DNA of 64,000 bases from Sphingomonas changnyeongensis (GCF_009913435.1 NZ_CP047895.1:1248501-1312500), one strand, 5' to 3'. Numbered from the stretch's first letter, positions 23,843-34,100 are shown. Notes: generated from the letters alone by a model not told the origin. Numbers and translations are program-made.

Positions 23843-26800
23843 ATGAGACTTTTCGGCAGATTGATCGCGGGCGTTTGTGCTTTCGCCGTGACGCCGGCGG
23901 CAGCCGAAGAGGGCTTTTATCAATATCCGAGCGTGCGCGGTGAGGTGCTGGTGTTTGCCAGCGAAGGCGACCTTTGGCGCACCGGACGCGCGGGTGGGAT
24001 GGCGGTGCGGCTCACCAACCATCCGGCCGAAGAGAGGGAAGCCCATATCTCTCCAGACGGCAAGCTCGTCGCATTCAGCGCCGGCTATGACAGCGAGCGC
24101 GATCTGTATGTCATGCCGGTCGCTGGCGGCACGCCGCGCCGCCTGACCTTCGAAGGCGGCTTCATCCAGATGATCGGCTGGACGCCCGATGGCCGTGTGA
24201 TGTTCACCTCGCGATTGGCGGGCGGCGGTCAGGGCGAGGTGCTCTACACTGTCTCTCCACAAGGCGGAGAGGCGACCCCCATCCCGCTGTGGCGCGCCAC
24301 CGATGCGACCTTTGGCAGTGACGCGCGCACGCTGTTCTTCTCCCGGCGCGGCCTTTACGCCCGCGCCCGCGACAATGCCGTGCTCTATCGTGGCGGCGGG
24401 ATGGAGCAGCTGTGGCGCTGGACGATGGGGTCCGACGCCGAGGCCGTGCGCCTGCTCGCAGATTTCGGCGCGCCGATCCGTCATCCGATGTCCGCGGGCG
24501 GTCGCATCTGGTTTCTGTCCGACAAGAGCGGCAAGGACGCGCTGTGGTCGGTCGCGGAGGATGGGAGCGATGTCCGCCAGGTGTCGCCTGACCTGCCCTT
24601 TCCGGTGCTCCAGGCGAGCATCGATGGCGATACCGCATTCCTTCAGAACGGAGCCGATCTTTACGCCGTCTCCCTGGCGAGCGGCGCGCTGCGCAAGCTG
24701 TCCATCGATCTCGTGACCGATCGGGAACAGACCCGGATCCGCGCGCTCGGCGAACCCCTTGGCCAGCTCGAGGCTGCGCGCATCTCGCCTTCGGGGGAGA
24801 CGGTTGCGATCACGGCGCGTGGGCGGGTCGCGCTCGCGGCGCCCAAGCAGCTGCGGCGCGTCGAGTTTGCGGTGCCGGTGGCGGCGCGCGCCCGGCAGGC
24901 GGTGCTGGGGCAGCAGGCGGCAAGGCGTTCATGATCCTCGACCAGGGGATCGCGGTGACATCTTCGCGATGCCCGCCGACGGGACGGGCGCGCCGACGGC
25001 TGTGACCCGCGGGTATGATGCCCATATCTGGTCCTTCGCCGTGGCGCCCGACGGCAAGACACTGGTGGTCTGGGACAAGAAGGCGCGGCTCCAGAAGGTC
25101 GATGTCGCGACCGGGCGGGTCACGCTGCTGGCCCAGAACGCCACCGGCGAGGATGCTCCGTTCCGCGACCTCGCCTTCTCGCCTGACGGCAAGATGATCG
25201 CCTATGCGGAGACCTCCCCGGCGAATGGCGGCAACACCTCCGATCTCTATGTTCAGGTTCTTGCCACGGGCGAGCGGGTCAAGGCGACGTCGGGCAAGTA
25301 TAACGACTATGCCCCCGCCTTCGCGCATGACGGGGCATGGCTTTACTTCCTGTCCGATCGCAACTTCGATCCGACGCCCGGCAGTCCGTGGGGCGACCGC
25401 AACATGGGCGTCGCCTTTCCCAAGCGCGGTGAGATTTACGCCCTTCAGCTCGACCCCATGGCCAAGTTCCGCTTCCGCGAGGACAATGAGCTGACGATGA
25501 GCAAGGAGGATCGCGAGAAGCGCGAGGCCGAGGCAGTCGCCGCCGCGGGCGAGAAGGGCAAGGACAAAGACACGGCCGGGGTGAAAAAGGCAGACAGGCC
25601 CGCCAGCGCGGTTCTCGCCGGTCTTGCACAGCGCCTTTACAAGGTTCCCGCCAAGCCCGGGGTCGGCGGGCAGCTCCTAGCCAATGAGAAGTTCCTCTAC
25701 ACCCGGCGTGACGATGACGTGGTCGCGATCACCATCGACAAGAGCGATCCCAAGGAGGAGGTCTTCGCCAAGGGCGCGCTCGACTTCGCGCTTGCGGCAG
25801 ACGGCAAGACCGCAATGGTCGTCACCGGCACGGCGGCCAAGCCCGTGCTGGCGCTGGTCCCCGCCGAGGCGAAGATGCCGGACAAGCCCGCGCCGTTCCA
25901 GCTGCGGCTCGACGATTGGCGGCTGATCGTCGATCCCCGGGCCGAATGGCGGCAGATGTTTGTCGATGCGTGGCGGATGCACCGCGACTTCGCCTATGAT
26001 CCGGCGCTGCGCGGGGTCGACTGGAATGCCGTCAGGGCAGCGCACGAGCCGATGCTCGAGCGGATCGGCCACCGCGCCGAACTCAACACGATCCTGGGCC
26101 TGATGGCCTCGCAGCTCGGCATTCTCCACAGCCAGGTGCGCGCCGGGGATCTGCCGGGCGATAGCGAGAACCCCGCCATGGCCTTTCTCGGCGCGAGCTA
26201 CACCCCGGTCGCGCAGGGGCTCCGTATCGATCGCATTTTGCGGTCGGAGGATGATCTGGTGTCGCTGCGACCGCCGCTGCGCCGCCCCGGCGTCGATGTG
26301 CGCGAGGGCGACGTCATCCGCCTGGTCGATGGCCGGGCGGTCGCATCGCTGGCGGACCTGCGGCTCGCGCTCGCGGGCAAGGCGGGGCAGCAGGTGCGGC
26401 TCGATCTCACCCGCGCCGGGGGGAAACTCAGCGCGATCGTGGAGCCAATGACGATCCAGGGGCTAGAGGCGGCAAGCTATCTCGATCATGTCGAGGTCAA
26501 GCGCGCCCAGACCAGCACGCTGTCGGGCGGGAAGGTTGGCTATATCAGCCTGCGTTCCATGGGATCGGGCGACATTGCCAGCTTTGCCCGCGACTGGTTT
26601 CCGCAGCTCGACAAGCCGGGCCTGATCATCGATGTTCGCAACAACAATGGTGGGAACATCGACAGCATCATCGTCGCCATGCTGATGCGCCGCGCCTGGG
26701 CGTTCTGGGCAAGGCCCGACGGGACCGGGACTGCGACCACCAATATGCAGAACGCCTATCGCGGCCATGTCGCCGTGCTGATCGACGAGCGCACCTATTC

Positions 26801-27173
26801 GGATGGCGAAACCTTTGCGGGGGCTGTCAAGGCGCTTGGGCTGGCCCCGCTGATCGGTCAGCGGACCGCAGGTGCGGGCATATGGCTGTCGGATCGCAAC
26901 CGTCTTGCCGACAATGGCGGGGTGCGGATCGCCGAGAACGCGCAGTACAGCCTCGACGGGCGCTGGATCGTCGAGGGGCATGGTGTGTCGCCAGATCACG
27001 AGGTCGACAATCCGCCGGCGGCAAGCTTTAGGGGCGAAGACGCGCAGCTGCGCGCGGCCATTGCGCTGCTCGAAGCGAAGATCCAGCGCGAGCCGGTGCC
27101 CGCGCTGGTGCCGCGGCCGCTTCCGGGGCTCGGCACGCCCGGGGGCGACGTCTTCCCGCTTCCGCGACGGTGA
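23843..27173 (+). CDS. tricorn-type S41 protease, secreted (two apparent frameshifts)
   Basis: Signal MRLFGRLIAGVCAFAVTPAAA, then beta-propeller repeats (VLVFASEGDLWRTGRAGGMAVRLTNHPAEEREAHISPDGKLVAFSA…; IWSFAVAPDGKTLVVWDKKARLQ…), a tricorn C1 domain (LRLDDWRLIVDPRAEWRQMFVDAWRMHRDFAYDP), PDZ (VREGDVIRLVDGRAVASLADL), and a TSPc/S41 core with nucleophile Ser in TYSDGETFAGAVKALGL. The frame breaks at 24907-24910 and 24945-24948, both GGGG runs; one G added to each gives 1,110 residues, with length divisible by three. It degrades peptides in the periplasm. Flanked by mobile DNA on both sides. Confidence 0.9.
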
Positions 27174-27212
27174 TTGTGCGTGCGGACGCCAAAAGGTTGA
27201 GACTGAAGCTGA

Positions 27213-27320
27213 GGTCAGGACGCGGTGATGCGGGGTTCGCGATCTGATCGGGACTCCGTGAGGCGGCCCGGCTGAGCGCGCTGTTGGGGTTGGATCGAGA
27301 TCGGATGGCCCGCCTGCGGC
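27213..27320 (+). mobile_element. relic of an IS5-family left end
   Basis: GGTCAGGAC at 27213 and the following about 100 bp align with the start of the IS5 copy at 22495 (shared GCGATCTGAT, CTCCG.GAGG, and GAGC..CTGTT…GATGG.…CTGCGGC). The reading would begin like MSALLGLDRDRMARLRR, matching the MSDLFWLTDEQMERLRP start. No right end or rest of the gene follows. A related but distinct element, now a solo end. Confidence 0.65.
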
Positions 27321-27365
27321 GGTGTAGTCATTTCTGTCCAATGCGGAATGATGGAGATCGAGGCA

Positions 27366-27896
27366 ATGTCAATCCGACTGAGAAGTAGAATCTTATGCTT
27401 TTTAGCAATTTTCTTATCTGCGACTTCAGCTTCGCTGCTCGTAATCCGTTACTATGATCTTAGGGAAAGATTTTATAACGATGTTATCGAGGCCACCACT
27501 TTACCGGAATCACTATATCTGACCTCGTTGCGCAAGCCAAAGGCAAGATCCGACTGCCCCATAGTGTATAGCAATCAAGATGCAAAAATGTGGGACTTTG
27601 AAATTGTCGATACGTCGGTTAGAGACAGAATTGAGAAAATATCATTAGTATACGCATCTCTGGCCTGGAAAAATGCGTCGATTTTTGAAAAAAATCTTGG
27701 CATCTGGCCAAAGCAAGGTGACACAAAGTGGGTTGCGCGCATGGTCATGCGGGCCGCTGAAGAAATGCGGTTAATATTAATGCTGCAGCGTCTTGCTGAT
27801 TGCAAATTAGGCGATCCTATTACGGTGACAGGGCACCTAACTCACTTCCCACCTCGCTCTCGGCCCGCGTTCGCGGGACTTCGGGGCGCGGCCTGA
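27366..27896 (+). pseudogene. AT-rich membrane-anchored hypothetical protein, 3' end replaced
   Basis: From ATG 27366: MSIRLRSRILCFLAIFLSATSASLLVIRYYDL (one membrane helix), then a soluble region to about residue 150. GC content and codon use are far below the surroundings, a mark of transfer. At 27819 the composition switches abruptly as the palindrome-ended element starts, so the last 25 residues (TVTGHLTHFPPRSRPAFAGLRG…) are encoded by that element, not by the original gene. No family recognised. Confidence 0.55.
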
Positions 27897-28034
27897 TATC
27901 GCTCCGACCACATCAAGAACCCGCTGTCGCCCAGTGGACGGCCAGTGCCGTGCACCACAAGCGAGCGAGGCAAGCCATAGGCGCGGGATGTATCGCGGCA
28001 CTGCAATGCCAACTGAGTGCGCCATCACCGTAAT
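27819..28034. repeat. 216-bp element with ATTACGGTGA terminal inverted repeats
   Basis: ATTACGGTGA (27819-27828) and its exact complement TCACCGTAAT (28025-28034) bound a GC-rich block inside AT-rich DNA; similarity continues inward (aGGGCAC against tGGCGCAC). No gene inside. Such ends are like those of REP/MITE elements moved in trans. The insertion point falls inside the coding frame of the AT-rich ORF. Confidence 0.6.
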
Positions 28035-28062
28035 ACCAAGCGGCTGAGAGAGAGAAGCGGTG

Positions 28063-28401
28063 TCAGGCCGCGTGCTTGGCGGCGTCGATCTCGCCGACGC
28101 CGGTGAGCGTGAACACGCCGGTGCCGGGCAGTTCGACCCGCAGTTCGAGCGTGCCGCCCGCAGCTTCCACGAACCGGCGCAGTGTGGCGAGATCAAGGTC
28201 GGTCTGGCGTTCGACCTTGAGCACCGAGGGCTACGTGATCCCCAGGCGCTGGACGATCTGCTCCTGGCCGCGCTGGGCGGGCTTGCGCAACGCCTTGAGG
28301 CCTTCAACCTCGCGGTGGAGTTTGGCGGCGCGGGCCTTGATCCGTGCCTGGCGCTGCCCGGTCATCGGATCAACGCCTTCTTCGTTCAGGGGAGCAAGCA
28401 T
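28063..28401 (-). pseudogene. XRE-type antitoxin-like protein with internal stop
   Basis: Reading from ATG 28401: MLAPLNEEGVDPMTGQRQAR, a long basic helix, then the start of an XRE helix-turn-helix (QEQIVQRLGIT), an amber TAG at 28231-28233, and PSVLKVERQTDLDLATLRRFVEAAGG… to …AAKHAA. The expected residue at the stop is Gln (ITQPSVLKVE), a one-base CAG to TAG change. HigA/XRE antitoxin proteins have this layout. No toxin gene is found beside it. The start region belongs to the boundary sequence of the tandem repeat. Confidence 0.7.
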
Positions 28402-28446
28402 AGCGCCCCCGCTGAAGGCGTTCGGACATGATCACCGCTTGCGAAA

Positions 28447-29259
28447 TCAATCGTGAACTGGGCGATAACCGAGGGAAGCGTCCCCAAAGTGTGAGAAGTG
28501 GAAGATTTCCTCTGTCATGAGCTCGTCCGAGTCAGTCCAGGAACTACTGCCCCCGCGGCCGGCGACGAGACGGCACGAGTCAGCATCTTTGAGTTTCAGG
28601 CATTTGGGCCATGGTGCGCTGATCTCGGTGGTCGCTTCTCTGGCGTTGCCGATCACGTCGTACAAACCCCAGGGATTGGGCGGCATGCTTTCCACCGGCC
28701 GCACCCTACCAGACCAGACGGGGCCGCGCCGCTCATTCGGCCGGTTAGGCGGAAACCGTGACGCGTCGTAATGACGATCGATGATCGCGTTGTTTTGCCC
28801 CAAGCTATCGCCCCAGGGATAATTGGTCGTCGTGCCGGCGCGCGCAAAATGTTCCCACTCCTCGTCCGTGGGCAGCCGATGTCGAATGCCTGTCTTCATG
28901 GACAACCAGGACAGGTAACACTCATAATCGCGAACAGGAACTTTTGTGACGGGATAGTTGTCGTTCAGGCCAGGGTCGGCCGGATCGACCGGTTTGCCGT
29001 CGTCGATTTTCGGAGCCGGGCAGTTCGCCTCCCGAACCGCCGCCATATACTCACGCCATGTCGTTTCATGACGTGCGACATAGAGCGGGCGAACCGGCTG
29101 CCTGCCCCCGGTTGGCAAGCCCGGCACGCGCACCATCGGCGGGCATTCGGCACAATCAGCCCGCGACTTGGCCTCCGCAGTGCCATCGCCGGCATCAGAC
29201 GCGACGGCCTGCGCTCCCAGAGCGACAGCGAATAAAAAGGTGAGCAGACCACCCGGCAT
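28447..29259 (-). CDS. secreted FGE-sulfatase/SUMF1-fold protein, copy 1
   Basis: 270 residues from ATG 29259 (MPGGLLTFLFAVALGAQAVAS, signal peptide; GGGGGTGG upstream). The SUMF1/FGE fold is seen in PLYVARHETTWREYMAA, NYPVTKVPVRDYECYLSWLSMKTGIRHRLPTDEEWEHFARAGT, YPWGDSLGQNN, NPWGLYDVIGNAREATTE and GRGGSSSW. The catalytic Cys pair of true formylglycine-generating enzymes is missing (C-terminus GYRPVHD), so it is not expected to activate sulfatases; a binding or structural role is more likely. Cys in CAECPP, NCP and ECY may form disulfides. An in-frame upstream ATG (29325) exists but would put the signal internally. Confidence 0.85.
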   Translation of the reverse strand: MPGGLLTFLFAVALGAQAVASDAGDGTAEAKSRADCAECPPMVRVPGLPTGGRQPVRPLYVARHETTWREYMAAVREANCPAPKIDDGKPVDPADPGLNDNYPVTKVPVRDYECYLSWLSMKTGIRHRLPTDEEWEHFARAGTTTNYPWGDSLGQNNAIIDRHYDASRFPPNRPNERRGPVWSGRVRPVESMPPNPWGLYDVIGNAREATTEISAPWPKCLKLKDADSCRLVAGRGGSSSWTDSDELMTEEIFHFSHFGDASLGYRPVHD

Positions 29260-29513
29260 TATTTCCACCCCCTTAGGATGCGGGACAGGCATCGCCCCAT
29301 CGACCGGTCCGTTGACAAAAACCACGCCCTGATCATCGAACAGAGGTACCCCGATACTGATCCCAGAAACAGAAACGCGTCAAACCAGCATTCGCGATCA
29401 GCCCCGGTCAAGGCCATGTCGGTCGCGGTCATCGGATCAACGCCTTCTTCGTTCAGGGGAGCAAGCATAGCGCCCCTGCTGAAGGCGTTCGGACATGAAC
29501 ACCTCCTGCAAAA

Positions 29514-30326
29514 TCAATCGTGAACTGGGCGATAGCCGAGGGAAGCGTCCCCAAAGTGTGCGAAGTGAAAGATTCTCTCTGTCATGAGCTTGTCCGAGTC
29601 AGTCCATAAGCCATTGCCCCCACGGCCGGCGACGAGACGGCACCAGTCAGCATCTTTGAGTTTCAGGCATTCGGGCCATGGTGCGCCGATCTCGGTGGTC
29701 GCTTCTCTGGCGTTGCCGATCACGTCGTACAAACCCCAGGGGTTGGGCGGCATGCTTTCAACCGGCCGCACCCTACCAGACAAGACGGAGCGGCGCCGCT
29801 CGCCCGGCCGGTTAGGCGGAAACCGTGACGCGTCGTAATGACGGTGGACGATCGCGTTGTTTTGCCCCAGGCTATCGCCCCAGGGATAATTGGTCGTCGT
29901 GCCGGCGCGCGCGAAATGTTCCCACTCCTCGGCCGTGGGCAGCCGATGTCGAATGCCTGTCTTCATGGACAACCAGGACAGGTAACACTCATAATCGCGA
30001 ACAGGAACTTTTGTAACCGGATAGTTGTCGTTCAGGCCAGGGTCGGCCGGATCGACCGGTTTGTCGTCGTCGATTTTCGGAGCCGGGCAGTTCGCCTCCC
30101 GAACCGCTGCCATATACTCACGCCATGTCGTTTCATGGCGTGCGACATAGAGCGGACGAACCGGCTGCCTGCCCCCGGTTGGCAAGCCCGGCACGCGCAC
30201 CATCGGCGGGCATTCGGCACAGTCAGCCCGCGACTTGGCCGCCGCAGTGCCATCGCCCGCACCAGACGCGACGGCCTGCGCTCCCAGAGCGACAGCGAAT
30301 AAAAAGGTGAGCAGACCACCCGGCAT
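29514..30326 (-). CDS. secreted FGE-sulfatase/SUMF1-fold protein, copy 2
   Basis: Tandem paralogue of the 28447 gene, same length and start (MPGGLLTFLF). About 20 residues differ. Most lie in the C-terminal third: IDRHY to VHRHY, NERRGPVW to GERRRSVL, DADS to DADW, GGSSSW to GGNGLW, ELMTEE to KLMTER. The N-terminal two thirds differ mainly at silent sites. Catalytic Cys are again absent. The clustered changes lie where the C-type-lectin-like fold presents its variable surface, so specificity divergence is plausible. Confidence 0.85.
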   Translation of the reverse strand: MPGGLLTFLFAVALGAQAVASGAGDGTAAAKSRADCAECPPMVRVPGLPTGGRQPVRPLYVARHETTWREYMAAVREANCPAPKIDDDKPVDPADPGLNDNYPVTKVPVRDYECYLSWLSMKTGIRHRLPTAEEWEHFARAGTTTNYPWGDSLGQNNAIVHRHYDASRFPPNRPGERRRSVLSGRVRPVESMPPNPWGLYDVIGNAREATTEIGAPWPECLKLKDADWCRLVAGRGGNGLWTDSDKLMTERIFHFAHFGDASLGYRPVHD

Positions 30327-30529
30327 TATTTCCACCCCCTTTGGATGCGGGACAGGCATCGCCCCATCGACCGGTCCGTTGACCAAAACCATGCCCTGAT
30401 CATCGAACAGAGGTACCCCGATACTGATCCCAGAAACAGAAACGCGTCAAACCAGCATTCGCGATCAGCCCCGGTCAAGGCCATGTCGGTCGCGGTCATC
30501 GGATCAACGCCTTCTTCGTGCGGGGTGCC

Positions 30530-30895
30530 TCAGCCTCTGTCCTGGCGCAGAGCCTGCTCGATCAGCCAAAGGTGTAGGACATAGACAGCGACAAATAGGC
30601 CACCAATGAAAATCACGGACGGCAATATCATGCCCTCTTGTCCAGGGCGCGGCTTCAGCGTCAACGCGCCGACTGCAATAACTGTCATGGTGCAGATCGC
30701 AAGAGCCGGCACCAAGCCCAGGACCAAAAAACGGGGTCCGGACTGCGTTACGGTTTTAGAAAGCGGCTGTGATGCAGAAAAAATCCAATGTAGGGGCAAA
30801 GTATTTTCATGCTGAAACCGTGAATTAGCCTTTGTAAACAGTCTAACCATGAGCATGCAGAAAATCATGCAAATAATGACAATAAATCCAGTCAT
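30530..30895 (-). CDS. small membrane protein, function unknown
   Basis: 121 residues with three hydrophobic segments: FIVIICMIFCMLMV near the start, FLVLGLVPALAICTMTVIAVGAL in the middle, and PSVIFIGGLFVAVYVLHLWL. GC content is lower than in core genes. It lies just upstream (same strand) of the duplicated FGE-fold unit, so it may be co-transcribed with it. No family recognised. Confidence 0.6.
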   Translation of the reverse strand: MTGFIVIICMIFCMLMVRLFTKANSRFQHENTLPLHWIFSASQPLSKTVTQSGPRFLVLGLVPALAICTMTVIAVGALTLKPRPGQEGMILPSVIFIGGLFVAVYVLHLWLIEQALRQDRG

Positions 30896-30913
30896 GAGCT
30901 CACCAACATCATG

Positions 30914-31666
30914 TCAGATCGGCAAATTTACAGGCGCCTGCAACATGGCCTGCTCTTCACTGGCCCAAAGCTGACCGGCCACAGGTCCAAAAAACTTTTC
31001 TTGCACTCGACCTCTCTGCCCTGCTCCGGCTGAGTCGGGCCCGCGCTCCGCCTCCGGCTCGTGCGGCGCGCGGTCCGGCTCGCCGGGGCGGCTGCGCAGG
31101 CAGGCGGCGGCCACTTCGCGGACGGCGGCGCCGGTCGGCACCTCCGTCGCGATGCCGTGTGTGCCCGAAAAGGCGATCGATCCGCGCGCCCGCGCCAGCG
31201 CTGCGACCAGCGGCGAAGCGAGCGGCACCACACCCGTCTCGCTGCCCATGCCGTCCGGATCGAAGCGGATCGGCACCCGGGCGCTTACGCCATCGACGGT
31301 GACGGTTTGGGCGGCGACCTGCGGCGGCGCCTCGACGCCCAGGGTGATCAGCTCGATCACGCGGCGACCGGGCCGGCACACGATCGCGATGTCCCATTCA
31401 GTGTCCGGTGCGCCGTAATAGGCGGCATAGGGGCCGCGCCGGTTCCATTCGAGCGGGGGCTCGATCCCCCGCGTCTGATCGCTTCGGCTGTCGACTGGCC
31501 GCGCATCGATGGTGGTTCGATCGACGGCTGGCGCGCCCGCCCCCGGGGCGCTGGACGCGTCGCAGGCGACGAACAGGGCCCCGATCAGCATCAGCCGGAC
31601 CGGATCAAGCCGACGCCGCAGCCCGAAACCGCTCCCTCTCTCCGATGCTGAACGCGCAAAGCCCAT
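30914..31666 (-). CDS. putative lipoprotein, function unknown
   Basis: 250 residues from ATG 31666. The N-terminus is basic (RSASERGSGFGLRRR), then LMLIGALFVACDAS with a lipobox (FVAC) for lipid attachment. The mature region has a balanced globular composition (EWDIAIVCRPGRRVIELITLGVEAPPQ, VPIRFDPDGMGSETGVVPLASPLVAAL). The longer frame starting at 31762 adds a poor N-terminus. No known domain recognised. Confidence 0.6.
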   Translation of the reverse strand: MGFARSASERGSGFGLRRRLDPVRLMLIGALFVACDASSAPGAGAPAVDRTTIDARPVDSRSDQTRGIEPPLEWNRRGPYAAYYGAPDTEWDIAIVCRPGRRVIELITLGVEAPPQVAAQTVTVDGVSARVPIRFDPDGMGSETGVVPLASPLVAALARARGSIAFSGTHGIATEVPTGAAVREVAAACLRSRPGEPDRAPHEPEAERGPDSAGAGQRGRVQEKFFGPVAGQLWASEEQAMLQAPVNLPI

Positions 31667-31935
31667 CGCCAAGCCACCCGTCCGACCCGATCCGGGCTGG
31701 CCGTCGAACCGTTGACCTGCAACGGTTCGCGACTGCCTGATTACGCGTTTAGGGTAAATCACTGTCCCCGAGGAGCGTCAACTCTCCTGCTCGGCATAGA
31801 ACCGACATGAATCAAAGGGGTCTGCCGCCAATCTGGCCTGAGGACTCGCCCGTGCCGCGTTGTTACTGGCCGAGGGCGTATTTCGGCTAAGTTTTGGTCC
31901 TTCATGCCGCCTACATCGGACAGCACTGGATACCA

Positions 31936-32238
31936 TCAGCACTCCCGTCCCGCTTCGTCTGCGCGGACGGCGACAGCACATACTGGATTATGCGGCGCTG
32001 GCCAGTGGGATCCACGTAAGCGTCCGGGCTTGATCTCCACAAGAGAGCCGAACAGGACCGTTGCTGTGTTGGAGATCAGTTCAGTTGTGATAAATCTGGA
32101 TTCGGCATAGATCAAAGCCGCGTCGATTTTATTGGGATTGAGGCGTTCAGAAAATACCGAGGAATCCGCTTGCAGGACATGATGAATCGTCAAAACGAAC
32201 CTGAATGCAGCGGTGGCCTGCATCTGGCTGACGGTCAA
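31936..32238 (-). CDS. possible hypothetical protein in a lower-GC stretch
   Basis: Up to 100 residues, MTVSQMQATAAFRFVLTIHHVLQ…, then IDAALIYAESRFITTELISNTATVLFGSLVEIKPG. Composition is more protein-like than the other frames, and the DNA is AT-richer than flanks. No ribosome site stands out and no family is recognised. Apart from it, 31763-32327 holds nothing I can name. Confidence 0.3.
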   Translation of the reverse strand: MTVSQMQATAAFRFVLTIHHVLQADSSVFSERLNPNKIDAALIYAESRFITTELISNTATVLFGSLVEIKPGRLRGSHWPAPHNPVCAVAVRADEAGREC

Positions 32239-32327
32239 TGAGTGATCCCGTCCAGCTATGATCGCCCTGGTGCCTGATTCACATGCAGCTGAACAACATG
32301 TGTCGTGAGGCGAAGGGGCGGGCGCAC

Positions 32328-32603
32328 ATGATGTTGAAAGCCGCCATCGCTGTCGCCATTGCCGTCACGTCATCGCCCTGTTTGGCGCAGGTCGATGCTG
32401 CCTTGTTCGCCGGGGCGCATGTCGGCGCTTCGGCCGGAGCCGTGGCCGAAGACCTTGTGGGCGGCGTTGACCGGACGCGGAGCTTCATCCTGCGCGGCGG
32501 TGCGGAGCTGGCCCTCTCAAAGACGGTCGGTGTCCGCCTTGAGTTTGAACATCTCGACGGGAGCCGCAACGGCTTGATGCTGGGTATGCCGATACGTTTC
32601 TGA
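32328..32603 (+). CDS. small outer-membrane beta-barrel-like protein
   Basis: 91 residues from ATG 32328. Signal MMLKAAIAVAIAVTSSPCLAQ, then alternating strands: AALFAGAHVGASAGA, RSFILRGGAELALSKTVGVRLEFEHLDG, and a terminal GMPIRF ending in Phe as outer-membrane proteins do. Far shorter than a full eight-stranded barrel, so it may be a truncated member or a small adapter. It precedes the 32629 gene on the same strand by 25 bp. Confidence 0.55.
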   Translation: MMLKAAIAVAIAVTSSPCLAQVDAALFAGAHVGASAGAVAEDLVGGVDRTRSFILRGGAELALSKTVGVRLEFEHLDGSRNGLMLGMPIRF

Positions 32604-32628
32604 AGCTCTGGTCCGGAGGAAAAGCGCC

Positions 32629-33347
32629 ATGCGGTGGATTGGTCTGGTCACGCTGTTTCCGCTGCTGATGGCAGCCACCGCCCCGACCGCGAACCGGTGG
32701 ATTGGCTTCAGGACCGGCTGGACCGCGTACTGATTGCCGCCGGTCAGGTGCCCGGCTCGGTAAAGGCGGTCATCTCAACGGAGCCAATGGTGCAAATCGG
32801 GCGGCCCGGCGAGCCGGTTGCGGTGCCGGGGGCGCTGATCCTGCTTGCGCCCAATGCCGACGCCGTTGACGGGTTGATGGCCATGATCCTGTCGTTCCGC
32901 GCGGGGGACGCGGCAGGCACCCCCCGGCCGACAAGGGCCACGGTCGGGTCCGTTCTCGCGCTCGGGGCGCTGGTTGCTTTGACGGGCGGCGTGTCGGACC
33001 CGGAGGCGGGGCGTGACGACAAGGTCATTCCCCTCGGCACTCTGAACGACAGGGCTGGACCGGGCGGCGCACCCGACCGCAGGCAGCTGGCCTGGCGGGG
33101 CGCGCGCTGGCACGCGATCGCCGGGGGCTGCGCGGAGGCGCAGCCGGCGTTCCTGCGCTTCGCCGGATCCGCGCAGAGCGCCGTTATCGAAGGTCGGCGC
33201 GTGATCTGGCCCGGCAGCCGCGTCGCAAAAGAGATGCTGGCCGGCCTGGGGGCGCAGGGTCAGCCGGGGCCGGACCGCTGCCCCTCGGCCGCGGATGGCG
33301 CGCTTCAGGCGGTAAAGCGCCAGCTGATCGGCAGCGCAGATGGATAG
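32629..33347 (+). CDS. secreted hypothetical protein (apparent frameshift)
   Basis: From ATG 32629, with GGAGGA about nine bases upstream, it reads MRWIGLVTLFPLLMAATAP (signal peptide), then goes out of frame. One added C in the run 32681-32684 joins it to DREPVDWLQDRLDRVLIAAGQVPGSVKAV… for 239 residues. A second hydrophobic part (ATVGSVLALGALVALTGGV) may be a membrane helix. No family recognised. Probably an operon with the small barrel-like gene upstream. Confidence 0.55.
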
Positions 33348-33989
<642 letters not shown>

Positions 33990-34100
33990 GCGAGACGCCA
34001 GGCGCGGGAAGCGCCGGTCGAGAGCGGGGCCTCTAGCCGATAGGGCGGGGCTGCACAAGCCCGGCTTGCAGCGTCACCGTCCTGCCCTAAATAGGAAGGC

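Larger units (their letters stand above)
28359..30518. repeat. 1,067-bp direct tandem duplication
   Basis: Copy one about 28359-29425, copy two 29426-30492, with a third partial boundary from 30493 to about 30518 (CGGTCATCGGATCAACGCC…). The offset is exactly 1,067 throughout. Copies are about 95% identical. The unit contains one FGE-fold gene plus upstream sequence. The three boundary copies suggest unequal recombination between short repeats that include the antitoxin leader region. Confidence 0.9.

Noticed and set aside
28447..30326. True sulfatase-activating formylglycine-generating enzymes
   Set aside because: The two active-site Cys near the C-terminus are absent in both copies and no sulfatase gene is nearby.
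28447..30392. Diversity-generating retroelement as the cause of variation between the FGE-fold copies
   Set aside because: No reverse transcriptase or template repeat in the window, and changes are not limited to adenines.
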